Shown: positions 1 to 10,115 of the stretch, in pieces
Position numbering within the stretch: the stretch's first letter is position 1
Layout: each line of letters starts with the position of its first letter
Source of the DNA: Ceratodon purpureus
Lineage: Eukaryota > Streptophyta > Bryopsida > Pseudoditrichales > Ditrichaceae
Length of the DNA: 64,000 nucleotides
Assembly (NCBI GenBank): GCA_014871385.1
Contig: CM026426.1
Span: 69,855,287-69,919,286, forward strand
Reading direction: 5' to 3'
Position numbers and translations under genes: made by a program
Notes under the pieces: generated by a model
Databases searched by the model: none
What the model saw: the letters and a program-made list of their open reading frames with translations, nothing else
Told to the model about the DNA's origin: nothing

Positions 1-1198
1 TTGGTAAACTTTTAGGTCTACATTTAACGCTTGTGTTTGCATGTCCTGCACAGATTGGTCATTGCATACGGAAACGAGTTTTTAGTATTATGGGGTCTTC
101 ACGAGACAACAGTCCTTGCCATTTGGGGTGGCATAGAAGCATAGCGCAAGCGGCTAATAGAGCACGCCCAAATTCCGACCGTCCACGCACATTCACAGAG
201 AAGGTGGCTCATCGTGCAGCCAGTCTAGGAGAGCAGTTTGGATCAAAGTATTCCCCAAAAGTTGAAGTTGAGGATGAAGAGGAAGAAGAAAAAGAAATTT
301 GCACCGTGTGTTGGGCATGCCAGAGTGGAACTGTTGTAGCTGCTGGTTATGTGGACGAAGATATTTGGTTGTGGGCTGTTCCCACCTTGAAAGAGGGAGG
401 CTTAGGCGACCATTCTGAGGCAAATTTACCGTTTATTTCAGGGACGCCGTTGCATAAAATAGACTTAGTCCCAGGCAAGTCCATGAAAATGCCTATGATT
501 TTAATAAAATGGTGTGCAATCGGCAAAGAAGGCAAGGATAACAAGGATGCAAGTGGTCAGCTTTTTGTGTACAGGGGTTCTGATCTAAATGCAACTCAGG
601 CTTTGACGGTGGATTCTAGCTCCACTTGTATCTTATTATCTTTTCCACAAAGTATATTGTGTCGATTAGTATTTTTCCTATATGAATTGATGAATCAGTG
701 ATGGTACCTGGTCACTTGAGGTCAACCGTCGGTAACAAGTTTTACTTGCTCAATACCTGGTCATTTGAGTATTGTCCCGTTTAAGAGGTTCTAATACCAA
801 AGAAACAAGGTATGAGATATGTAGGTCAAATATATGAATATCTACTAATTTTTGCAATATTTTCTCTTTTTTAGGTCTTGTTGTTAGATGAAGAAGCAAG
901 TGAGAAGCAGCTTGAGCTACCACTTCATGGGCCATTTGCAGATGCAGTGACACTTTCAAGACCAGGGGGCACCTTGAGCACACATGTAGCTACAATTTTA
1001 GTACTGACTTCACCTAGGTGGCTTCACATGTATGACGGTATTGGCATTATCTCTCACTTCTTTTCTCCCATTGCCAAAGATTTCGTGAAGCAAGCATGTT
1101 TGCAACCACTTCCGTGGCAGGCACCCCTAAAAAATGTTGTATTTTCCCAACTATTTCTAGTGTCGGCTGATTCATCAGCAGCCAGAGTCCTACTTTAG
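1..1198 (+). pseudogene. Tomosyn / lethal-giant-larvae-like WD40 gene, partial and broken
   Basis: The translation resembles plant tomosyn/Lgl-type WD40 proteins, which bind SNAREs and act in vesicle exocytosis. A first stretch (about 70-150) reads EFLVLWGLHETTVLAIWGG. After a TAG stop (about 144) and a frameshift comes an acidic loop, then VCWACQSGTVVAAGYVDEDI followed by LWAVPT. An exon ends at 608 (T codon, then GT at 609). The next begins at 875 after TTTTTTAG, and both are in phase 0, giving QALT-VLLLDEEASEK and then LPLHGPFADAVTLSRPGG, typical of this family. An acceptor at 51-52 suggests an exon from 53. The gene runs off the left edge, and no convincing continuation is seen after 1198. 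It is most likely a decayed host gene or a gene fragment. Family assignment is moderately sure; the broken state rests on the stop plus frameshift and could in part be sequencing error. Confidence 0.6.
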
Positions 1199-1954
1199 GT
1201 GATGATTGAACTCAAAATATGATTGTAGTTTATCCTTGTTATGTACCAAGTACGCAGGTGCGCTATAGGGTGGTGTGTCTTCACTGATTCCCTTTAAAAA
1301 ATGTGGTATTTGATCAAGTATCTCTATATTTACGTTAGTGATGCTTGGCGCCCTTGAAAATCGACTTTTCCTTCATTTAAAAGTTGTCATCCTCCTAAAC
1401 TTAATGAAAAAGGAAGAGGGTTGTGCAGAAGTCATTTAGAATTTTTTTTTTTTTTTAAAATTAAATTAAAAAAGAGAAAAGAAAAACAAAAAACAAAAAT
1501 AAAAAATATGAAGGTTGAAAATAATATGAAAGAGATTAAGAAAATGAAAGAGAAAATAATATGAAAGAGAAAATAATATGAAAGATAAAATTAAATGAAA
1601 GGAGTCTTTCCACTCCATTAACAAGATAGATAGAATAGAGGAAGTTAATAAAAAAAATACAAGATAATTATGAAATAAAATAAAATAAAAATTAAAGGCA
1701 CGTAGACAAGAATGGATGAATTCTAGTAATGTTAAGAAAATGTTACAATATTAAAGGTTACTTGATCCCTCTTCAGAGCTTCAATACCGGTACATTTTAA
1801 GTAGTAATTTGCATATAAATGTGAAGGGATAAGGGGAATTAGTGTATGCCTAAACTAGTTAGAGGGAGCTCAAGCATGGTAATTGGTGCGCGTCAAAAAA
1901 TTAATCACCAAGAAAAGAGAAAACGAACTACAAATTCAATGAGAATACTGTAAT
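1199..1954. other. Non-coding, A-rich low complexity
   Basis: No coding signal seen. Positions 1440-1720 are an A/G-rich low-complexity tract with repeated GAAAGAGAAAATAATAT units (1545-1585). Nothing else is recognisable. Confidence 0.6.
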
Positions 1955-2165
1955 TAGTCCACGGTTATAGGGTCAATTAAGTTACTAAAATAAGATAATT
2001 TCTAAAAATATACTGAGAATATTCGAATCTTCTAATTTTATATTATATTTTTAGTAAAAAAATTGCTATTTTTAGGTTCTGTCCCCCATTCTGTGCTCTC
2101 CGCTCTCCAAATCTGCGCTCACCGCTCTCCGCTCTGCGCTCTCCGCTCACGTACAAGCTTCCCTC
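1955..2165 (+). repeat. Dispersed repeat, copy A (AT stretch followed by CGCTCTCC array)
   Basis: Begins with AGTCCACGGTTATAGGGT, continues through an AT-rich stretch containing GAGAATATTCGAATCTTC, then a short array of CTCTCCGCTC-type units (2095-2150), and ends near ACGTACAAGCTTCCCT. The same order of parts recurs at 3770-4012. Confidence 0.7.
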
Positions 2166-2521
2166 GCTGAGCTTTTCATCTATGCGCCTACCTTTAGTTT
2201 CAACGAAGTCAAGCTAGTCCTAGAGAGTGGAATCTTGACTCACCTCTCGGCCAAAAAATAAGAGGCAGGAAACTTTGGATGACAGGCATTCACATCGTGG
2301 ACGGTAGTTAATGTGGATGCTTAATCACTAGTGATTGAATTTTTCCTTGTATTGAGTCAGCAATACAATATTCGTATTGCCTATTTCAATATAAAGATTT
2401 TGTCAATCACATTTACTTCATTGCGTAAGAGTAGCATTAACTTTGGACAAAGGGCCCACTTACATTGTCTCACCTAACAGTTCAAGTGTACTAGTGCCAT
2501 CTTCACAAATTATTAGCCACT

Positions 2522-3136
2522 TTATTCTTTCAACTTACCGCATTTAGATATTCCCTTCACATTTTCAGCGTAATTAGCAACCTCCGGTTGTACTACAGGA
2601 CAAGCAACATTGACGTTCACTGTTCGTTCCACACTTTGAGATTGTCGTAAGTGGGGACGTTTTGACAGTGGACGCGCTTCACTCTTTCTACGCAATGCTT
2701 TCCTAGAATAAGTCCCCGGTGGAATCTTCCCAACCTTGGAGTATGCATGAGTTGAGAAGGGCACGACCGGCTCCCTCTCAACTACTACAGTACAGCTTGG
2801 CTCCTCTAGAGCCATTGGTCCTCCTACCAGGTCTAATCCTACATCGACCGCAACATTTCCTGAATGCCCTTCACTGCCACCTTCCGCCTCATCTTCTCCC
2901 TCAACCTCCACATATGGTTGAAATGGGCCAACAACATCACCAAGTGAGACAGCAGTTTCTCCGACATCTTCCATAGCCAAAACACGCTCTACTTGGGAGT
3001 CGCTCCAAAAATAGAATGCACAAAGAGGAAGAGACCTTCTACTGCCACTACTTAAATATCCATGACCTGAGACGTTAGCGCCTTTGAAATGGGGACCGTA
3101 TAATGATAAATGAATTTCATCCTCTCGAAGTTGGTC
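2522..3136 (-). CDS. Unknown acidic protein, C-terminal exon
   Basis: An open frame on the minus strand runs from about 3136 to 2522. The first methionine is at 2980, but the frame stays open upstream with protein-like sequence (SLPLCAFYFWSDSQVERVL), so this is probably an exon of a longer gene rather than a complete one. The N-terminal half is acidic (VEGEDEAEGGSEG). The C-terminal half is basic (SRKALRRKSEARPLSKR), possibly a nuclear signal. No domain is recognised. It lies between the two copies of the 1955/3770 repeat, so it may be transposon cargo; that is inference. Confidence 0.35.
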   Translation of the reverse strand, partial: DQLREDEIHLSLYGPHFKGANVSGHGYLSSGSRRSLPLCAFYFWSDSQVERVLAMEDVGETAVSLGDVVGPFQPYVEVEGEDEAEGGSEGHSGNVAVDVGLDLVGGPMALEEPSCTVVVEREPVVPFSTHAYSKVGKIPPGTYSRKALRRKSEARPLSKRPHLRQSQSVERTVNVNVACPVVQPEVANYAENVKGISKCGKLKE

Positions 3137-3229
3137 ACTCTGGGACCGTTAACACTCTGGAAATTGATTTGAAAACGAAACTAAAAAATAAAAAATGGAG
3201 GGGGAGCTTGCTATAGATATAGGTGGAAT

Positions 3230-3289
3230 AGTTTTACTTTAAAGTTTTTTAAAAATTTAAAAAAAATTTAAAAAACAGAAAAAAAAAAA

Positions 3290-3321
<32 letters not shown>

Positions 3322-3325
3322 TGGT
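3230..3325. repeat. Poly-A tract and (AC)n microsatellite
   Basis: A long A run (about 3277-3305) leads into CACACACACACACA (about 3306-3320). The flanks (3180-3770) are A-rich and show no gene. Confidence 0.85.
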
Positions 3326-3769
3326 AGAAAAGAAATCTCAAAAAAAAGCTACTCAAAGTGGGCATGTGTACACCCAGCGCAAAGAAGGATTTCAATTGAA
3401 AATTTGAAATGGAAAAAAATAGAGTAAATAGAAAATGAATAAAGAATAAAAGAAGAAAATGAACAAACTAATCAGAAAATACATTGGCAATACAAATTAG
3501 AGGATAGCATGGAGGAATAGAATGGATAGATAGAGCAAGAATTGACAAGATTATTAGAATGTAAGAAGATGGAAAGGAAAAGAAATTCAAATAATTACTG
3601 CAATAAGTAATATGTTGAATGTCATATACATGAGATTGGAAGAGATGTATGAATTTGAAGAAGATGACATAAGATTCAGTAATTTAATTAAGGACCTTAC
3701 AAAATATAGGATTAGTACAGGAACGAAGCAGGAAGGTAGTACATTTTTATTATAAAAACCTTGTTCAGT

Positions 3770-4012
3770 CCACGGTTATAGGGTATGAAAAAATTCCTGA
3801 ATCTATTAATATTTTGAGAATATTCTAAGAATATTCTCAGAATGTTCGAATATTTCTAAGAATATTCTTAGAATGTTCAAATATTCTAAATTTATGTTCG
3901 AATTTTAGTCAAAAAGTTACTTTTTTAAAGATTTTGGACCCAATTTACTACTCGCCGCTCTCCAAATCTCGGCTCGCCGCTCGCAGCACGCATACAAGTC
4001 TCCTTCCCTGTT
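3770..4012 (+). repeat. Dispersed repeat, copy B, with 11-bp GAATATTC tandem array
   Basis: Starts with AGTCCACGGTTATAGGGT like copy A. Positions 3816-3890 hold about six units of GAATATTCTNA at 11-bp spacing, then an AT stretch, then TCGCCGCTCTCCAAATCTCG and CGCTCGC units up to about 3995. The ends match copy A (ACAAGTCTCCTTCCCT). Confidence 0.75.
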
Positions 4013-4720
4013 GAGGTGGGGAGCCTTAGTAGAGATGGAAAGGTACGATATCCCATAGACTTGGTAACTTGGAAAACTTTGGACACAATGGACTTTGCTC
4101 TTTGCGATACTAAAGGATTTGGAAGTGATGAGTGCGATGTAAAGATTCAGATTTTTTGCGATGGGATTTGCCCATTGAAGCTACACAACTCTAGTTGGTG
4201 AACGTGGCCCGTCCTGGCAAGTTTTTTGAACCTACCTCCATGGCTCATAACTAAGAAATTCTTCAATGTTTTAACATTGCTCATACCTGGTACATTCCAG
4301 GTTCCATTCAAAACATTTTGATGTCTGAATCCGCCCATTAGAAGATGAGCTCAAAGAGCTATGGGAGGAGGTACCGGCATATGATGTTCCACAAGCAGAA
4401 AATGCACGTATTTTTAAGTTGAGGGGCGCAGTTCTGTACACCACCCACGATTTCCTCGGGTATAGAATAGTATCCAGATCTGCTCACTAAGGCTACTCTG
4501 CTTGTCCACCATGGGGCGACCAGTTGTGTGGGAAATATGCTTATAAAAGCAAGAAAATCACCTATCGTGATGCCAGACGCTGGGTAAAGCCCCACCACTT
4601 CATTCGCTCTTCAACTTTCGATAAATTGTTTGACGGTCAGTCAAAGAACAGAGATGCGCCTAAGGCAAAGACTTCAGCTTAGCAGCGCAAGGCTTTACAC
4701 CAGTACTTCTGTTATTTGTC
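4005..4720 (+). pseudogene. CACTA (En/Spm) transposase fragment, TNP2-like
   Basis: Plus-strand fragments in shifted frames match the TNP2/Transposase_21 protein of CACTA elements in order: SLSRDGKVRYPIDLVTWKTL (4019 on), TWPVLASFLNLPPWLITKKF then LTLLIPGTFQVPFK (4205-4320), ELWEEVPAYDVPQAENARIF (about 4345-4405), GAVLYTTHDFLGYR (about 4425-4465) and KKITYRDARRWVKPHHFI (4550-4605). The NLPPWL and LLIPG blocks are hallmarks of the family. Several stops and at least two frameshifts make it non-functional. A fragment of the other conserved CACTA block lies at 51.1-52.0 kb, too far away to belong to the same copy. Confidence 0.75.
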
Positions 4721-6004
4721 AAGACTTAGAGATGCTGCAAGAGCAACACCTACTGTTGCAGAACAGTTAGGTGAAGACGGTGAGAGAGGTCTTTTTGTTC
4801 TTCTTGAACGTCTTCTAATTTCCAGCTGCATTGATTCTAAAATCAATCTTTTTTTCTACTTACAAATAGGAACGTCTGGAGCATGCTGATATTGTTATAG
4901 TATCTATTGTACATTGTATGTTTTTGTATACTGCAAGCCTCTACAAATGTTTGACATCTTGGTCATGTTATGAAAAGAATTTTTTAACAGTGAGTACACA
5001 ATCCATACGTCAATATCTATTGTTTTTTCTAACACATTTTTTTTATTGCTCTATAGTCAATCGACCCAGGGCTTGTGTCAATGCAAAAGCTCGGAAAAAT
5101 CAAGCTATACCCACCTCTACAGACACTCCACCAGCGCCGGAGGTGTCCTCAAGAGCAAAAACTTATAATATCGGTATAGGTTACTCAACTAATGTCTGCA
5201 TTACGATTGTCTAAAAAATTGTAATTCTGCAGTGGAACAGAGTTTTCCCATGTAGGAAATGTCATATGTAATTTATAAGAGGAGTTCTTTATTACTGAAT
5301 CAAAATTAATTTTTTATGTTCATCGTATGTGATATATCTCATGCAGGGGATGGCAGTCCTGTGGATAAGCCATTCAGAGAAACACATACAACATTCCCGG
5401 CAGAGAACGATATCTCTTGATACACCACTGTCATTATGGTTTACTCTATCATGTGGAATGCGGTGTTCTAGGTTTAGACAGGGACATTTGCAATGTATTG
5501 CTATTTATTGAAAAGGTACTTCACATTTGAAATTTGTAATTGCTATAACTCATTATTAACATACATTATATGTACCTGAATTCTAATCATAAGATTTACT
5601 TTAACTGATATTATGACTACGCAGCCCCTGTTACAACTCATGGGAGAACCAAAACAAGGCTACCCGTCTTGACATCTACAGAACTGAACACGGCCCAGAG
5701 GTGTCTACTGGAGCAAGAACTAGAATGAATGGCAGATCCAGTTTGAACGATTCTAGCCAATGTCGCGTGATAAGACAACAATCTCCCGATCCATCAAAGA
5801 TACATGGCATGAAGCGATGGAGCAGTTTCTATGAGCTCTCATATTGAGAGGTGCGTTCAAGCACACCCTATTACTTGAAATGTTCTAACGCATAACCTAT
5901 TCTTAATTTAGTTGCCAGACTTGTATTCTTATGGTGAGAGAGATTTGTTACAGATTCAATCTATTGACTTCGAATTTGCATGTACTGTACCTGCAGCACT
6001 TGGC
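4721..6004. other. No recognisable gene
   Basis: Short open frames only. This stretch may hold further decayed parts of the CACTA element. I see no repeat structure or RNA gene. Confidence 0.5.
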
Positions 6005-6480
6005 CATGGTTGTCATAACAGACCGACCATCCGTTAGTCCGTTAGTTCGTCATGGTGACAAGACACACCCCCATGTCCGTCAGATAAGGGCGTTGATCGG
6101 TTGACTCACGGTAAGGGTAAAACGAATTTTCCCAACGCTGAAATAATGCGAGCGCGAGCGCGATTACGGACGAGTGCATGTGGGCGCGAGCAGTACGACA
6201 GGCGCGAGCATCCGCGCGAACGCGCTGTCACGGGCGCGCCCAGGAGTGCAAGGGAGCGAGGGCGCATGCGTTGTTTCGGCCGCGCGCGTGAGCGCGCAAA
6301 CGTGCGCGATCCTGTTGACCATTGCGATCATAGTTATCGGGCGCCGTCATGTGGGCGCGAGCCTGGATTGGACGCAATCGCTGCGGCGAGCGCGTCCAGT
6401 ATTGGGCGCGTGCGTTTGGGCGACTGCGTTGCATCGGGCGCAGGCGGTCGGGCGCGAGCGCTGCAGGTTAGAAGGGAAAG
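6005..6480 (+). repeat. GC-rich short-repeat island, type I (copy 1)
   Basis: A dense array of degenerate GGGCGCGAGC/GCGCGAGCG units occupies 6143-6475 in otherwise AT-rich DNA. The outer flank (6008-6110, GTTGTCATAACAGACCGACC, repeated GTCCGT/CCGTTAG) is homologous in inverted orientation to the flank of another island at 51000-51105. Overlapping open frames in three phases here are by-products of the repeat. The nearest downstream sequence is the kinase pseudogene on the other strand. Confidence 0.8.
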
Positions 6481-6652
6481 AGCAACCTCGGACAACATCA
6501 CAAGAGAGGCCATGCATATCAGGAGAGGGCAATTGTGAAGTGCAGTGTTTATTGAAAAGTATTGCAAAATTGTGGCAGTAAACCACTTACAAAAAATGTC
6601 CCCTCTTATGGAGAACTGAGAATATCACATTGTTGTTACTACTTGCCTACTT

Positions 6653-7105
6653 CTAAATATGTTTGCGATAACAACACTCTGGGATCTGGAAATTATAGGG
6701 AGGGGCTGTTAGAGTAGCGTGGACCAACTGCAAGGTGGAGCGGCTCTTGGGATCGGGATTTGTGAGCTCCTTCAACACCACTGCAAATCTAGCCTTCCCC
6801 GCTGCATCCTTGAAAAGATTGAAGTCGTCCTCGTCCTTCCAAATCATATTTGCTACCACTCCAACCGAGTACGCATCGGCAGCCTGCGTATATAGATGTC
6901 TCCTCCTTAGAGTTCTCAATGAGGTCTCCGAATTTGGCTTACCATAAGTCTACCACAACTCCGGAGCGACAAAAGTACCACGCATTAGAGAAAATTTGAC
7001 ATCCTGGGATGCCCAAATCCAAAATTGGAATATCCGGATTTTGTCAAAATAAAAATTGCCAAGAAATTCCACATGCAGATTGCCATGGTGGAGTATAAGG
7101 CGGTG
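6653..7105 (-). pseudogene. Protein-kinase-like pseudogene
   Basis: Minus strand. In order from about 7105: HRLILHHGNLHVEFL, a degraded catalytic loop (D replaced by N, HHGNLHVE), then a degraded DFG region, then MRGTFVAPELW (6988-6955), a good match to the activation-segment GT-x-x-x-APE motif. A stop follows. Next come a C-lobe with QAADAYSVGVVANMIW (6880-6830) and a final helix rich in kinase-like LTNPDPKSRSTLQLVHA. Loss of the catalytic Asp and the stop indicate a dead copy. Upstream (7110-7370) the minus strand is open in more than one frame but not recognisable. Confidence 0.55.
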
Positions 7106-7235
7106 ACATTAGATTTTGAATGGGTGGGAGCCAATCGCGGATGGTGGTCCTGGATAATGCTGGATAGTGCTGGATAGTGAAAAGATAATCGAGGGTCCTT
7201 GTTGGGAGTGGGGTGTACCTCGGTTTTGGGGCCTT

Positions 7236-7322
7236 GGCTGTCCTTGGTGGCAACACCCACACACGTGTTGGGGCCGCGTAGTGGATGTCCTTGTTGGCAA
7301 CACCATCACACGTGCTGGAGAG
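7236..7322. repeat. Two copies of a GGCAACAC...CACACGTG repeat
   Basis: TTGGTGGCAACACCCACACA then CGTGTTGG is followed about 50 bp later by TTGTTGGCAACACCATCACA then CGTGCTGG. Both contain an ACACGTG (G-box-like) core. The same sequence recurs twice at 32306-32450. Confidence 0.6.
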
Positions 7323-7479
7323 TCGGGACAGGTAGTGGCGCCGGAATTCGATGAACCTTGATGTGACCATAGATGGTCAACGGTGATTTTGGATGGGAAA
7401 TGTGGGATGATTGGTTGTTTGAGTTTAGGAAGAATCAGCTTGCAACTGTTGCTGTGATGTTGTTGCTAGTGAGGAACAG

Positions 7480-8992
7480 TGTCGAAATTCTTTGAATCGA
7501 AAGTTCTTGAGGTAGTTGGAAGTATGGAGAACCGCCGACCAACTTCGCAGGTTGCTGCAGTTGTTCTTCACAGCACTCACAACGCCGATGGGGAATGGAT
7601 TCCAACGAGGTATGAGCGGATGTCATGGGTGAGGCTGAATCCTGGGAGTATTGGGGCTTGGGCTAGAGATGCGCGACGCCATGGCGGCGATGACATGAGG
7701 GGAACCTACAAGGCTCAGATAAGGGATTTTAAATTCAAGGTAGATCATCGCAAGGTTGTCACCAACAAGCCGGAACTGCAGTCCGTGTTGGTGAGGCATC
7801 CCTACCACAGGCATCAGGTGCTACTCGATCCACAGATTACTCGGGATCGGGTTCCATGCAATTGTGAGTCACGACTAACTCTGAGCTAACCATCAATTTT
7901 CTCATGTGGCCATCCCTTTATGACGAGGAGTCGTTAATTTTGTGGTTTGCTTTGGGTGTTGGGAACAGTTTTATACCAATCGTATTTTGAAGATTGGGTC
8001 GACCCTGATTCCATACTGGGAGTGATCATGGTTGTGCACAGCGATGTTGGTGAAGCAACTCGCAATGGGCGGTCGTATAAGGAGCTGCTTGATGTTGGCA
8101 TCTTTTTTTCTAATCTTGTCTATGTTCCACCTACGCCAGGGCTTTTGTATGGATCTGTCGAGCCATTGCTATTGCCACCATTCAGTGATCCGGAGTGGCC
8201 TCTCCCAGATATGCATACTAGTGAGGCATTTAGAGCTAAACTGTATGCAGACTTTCAGTCTGTTACAAAGTCCACCACTGGGAGCCGTATGGGCCACCTC
8301 CAGTGGTTTCTTCCTCTACATGTCTTCGTAGACCTTTTTGCTGCAGCTGAAGACACTATGAGACGAACATCCACGTTGTATATCGTGGAGAATCCCTCGG
8401 AAGAAGTGTTCACATCTCTGATGGATCCAGGTTGGCAAACCAAAGTGGTGTTTGGTAAGGATATAGTGCGGTGCACAATATCCTTACCTTCTGTAACTTT
8501 CAAGTGTTGCCACTGTTGTCATCGTTTGATGCTTGTTGCCACTGTTGCTGCTGTTGCCATTGTAATGCCATTTCTGCATGCTATGACCGAAGCTCTCTTG
8601 TGTGAAGCTCTCGTATGTGTTTATTGCACAGGTACCACGTTGGAAGATCAGTGTTGTACTCGAACTTTAAATACGGGAGGGAGCGTCTGGCGCAAGATGG
8701 TGTAACTTGGGAACTAATTGACCAAGTGCGGGAAGAAGACATGGTGGTGCTTCCATGCTTTTTTCAAGGACTGCCAGTGGCACGGTTTGAAGTTGGTCGA
8801 GGGTGGCCGTTGTCACATATTCGTCGAGAGGTTGCTATCACCTTAGGCGACGTGGCTCCAGAGGAATTCCGCTTTGTGCTCAAGCGAGTTGGGTATCCAG
8901 ACGTCAAGGTGAACCGCAGACACGAAGGTTCCAACACTGTATCACAAGTTCTACCACCGTGGACTTTTGAGATAGTAGCACTTACCAGCTAG
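7480..8992 (+). CDS. Three-exon gene of unknown function
   Basis: Three exons join in frame with canonical sites: about 7480-7863 (donor GTGAGT at 7864), 7969-8455 (acceptor AACAG ending at 7968; donor GTAAGG at 8456) and 8632-8992 (acceptor GCACAG ending at 8631). The junctions read CNF-LYQSYFEDW and VVFW-YHVGRSVLY. The 5' end is uncertain: no ATG is in frame near 7480, and the sequence GAACAG at 7474-7479 could be an acceptor for an upstream exon. Visible features: a basic segment DFKFKVDHRKVV in exon 1, a Pro-rich segment PPTPGLLYGSVEPLLLPP in exon 2, and an ending FEVGRGWPLSHIRREVAITL followed by GDVAPEEFRFVL, which could form a ubiquitin-like beta-grasp fold. No confident family. GC content and clean splicing suggest an intact or recently active gene. 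It lies next to a kinase pseudogene on the opposite strand. Confidence 0.6.
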
Positions 8993-10115
8993 TTTTGAGC
9001 TTAGAGTGGCTAGTGCCGCAGGTGTATTTTTAAGTAGACACGTTGTAAACACGCGAGGCAGTTAAACGGATGTAGACCTGGAAAGGTAGTTTTGTATACA
9101 TCTCAAGCTGAATAGGAACTATGGCTCAGCCATGGTTGAATTCTAGCTAAATGGTGGAGGTTTCATAAATACACGTTTGTTTTCTACCCAATGATCCATG
9201 TTTCAATTTGTATATTCTTTATTAGCTTATTTGTACCATTCTCAGTGTTCACAAAAATGTGCGATCAGTGTTCACACGAATTCAGAAAAACCAGATCACC
9301 CCAACACAGTTAACCAAACCTCAATATTTTCTTCATTGGTGGCATAAATTACGATGTAATGTGCCCCGCTTTGAATCAGGTGTTCAAGAAATCTGAACAA
9401 CCTGCAAATACAACACAGAGAATATAATTCAGTCTGCCTTTGTTGCCACCGCCTTTAAAATAATCTGCCTTTGTTGCCGCCACCTGCAAATACAACACAA
9501 AGAATATAAACTGCTAGCAACATCTAGACGACGTCGATGCGAGTTGCATGCATGTCAACGGTGATTAGAATCGGTCCTTTGGTCGCTTATCTTGTCTAAT
9601 TAGAGTTCACCTATCCTCGGAAAAAAGGCTGATTAAAGCAGTGAAGCAACAACTCCAAAGTATCATTCTTGAGCTGCAAACTCATTCAACAGAAACTAGG
9701 CTGTGCCTCATTGGGTAACATAAAAGAACACAATCATACAAGCCAGGCACATATGAACACCGCAAATCCTTCATTGAAAGATTCTCCAATGCATAGTATG
9801 GAGACTGAACTAAATGAATTCGTCAGTAAGCTCGGGAAGAGGAAACAGAGTGTAGAATTGTAACGCGTGAAGTGGAAACAAGCGAAGTGGAAACAGAGTG
9901 AAGTGGAAAGACCATGGAGTGGAAACAAAGGGGAAGTGGAAACGTCCATGAAGTCATGAAGTTGTGAAAAAATGCCAACTTTTTTTTCATCAAAATGTTC
10001 AGCACAAGGCCAGGAAGTGAATGGAGTACAGGCTTAGCTATTATAAACACTACAACCACTTTGGTACTAACGCCATGATAATAAAACTCGGCCGCTAACA
10101 TCTTTGAACTAAACA
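8993..10115. other. Non-coding spacer
   Basis: No gene is supported. Short repeats of CTGCCTTTGTTGCC(A/G)CC occur at 9433-9485, fragments of the minisatellite seen at 12.5, 13.9 and 27.4 kb. 9869-9945 has repeated GAAGTGGAAAC. Confidence 0.5.

Noticed and set aside
4918-5214. 98-residue frame downstream of the CACTA fragment
   Set aside because: Hydrophobic start followed by unrelated low-complexity sequence; no family match or splice support.
6101-6586. Several overlapping Arg/Ala-rich open frames in the GC-rich island
   Set aside because: They occur in multiple phases and both strands, contain only repeat-derived sequence, and the same happens in every GC-rich island.
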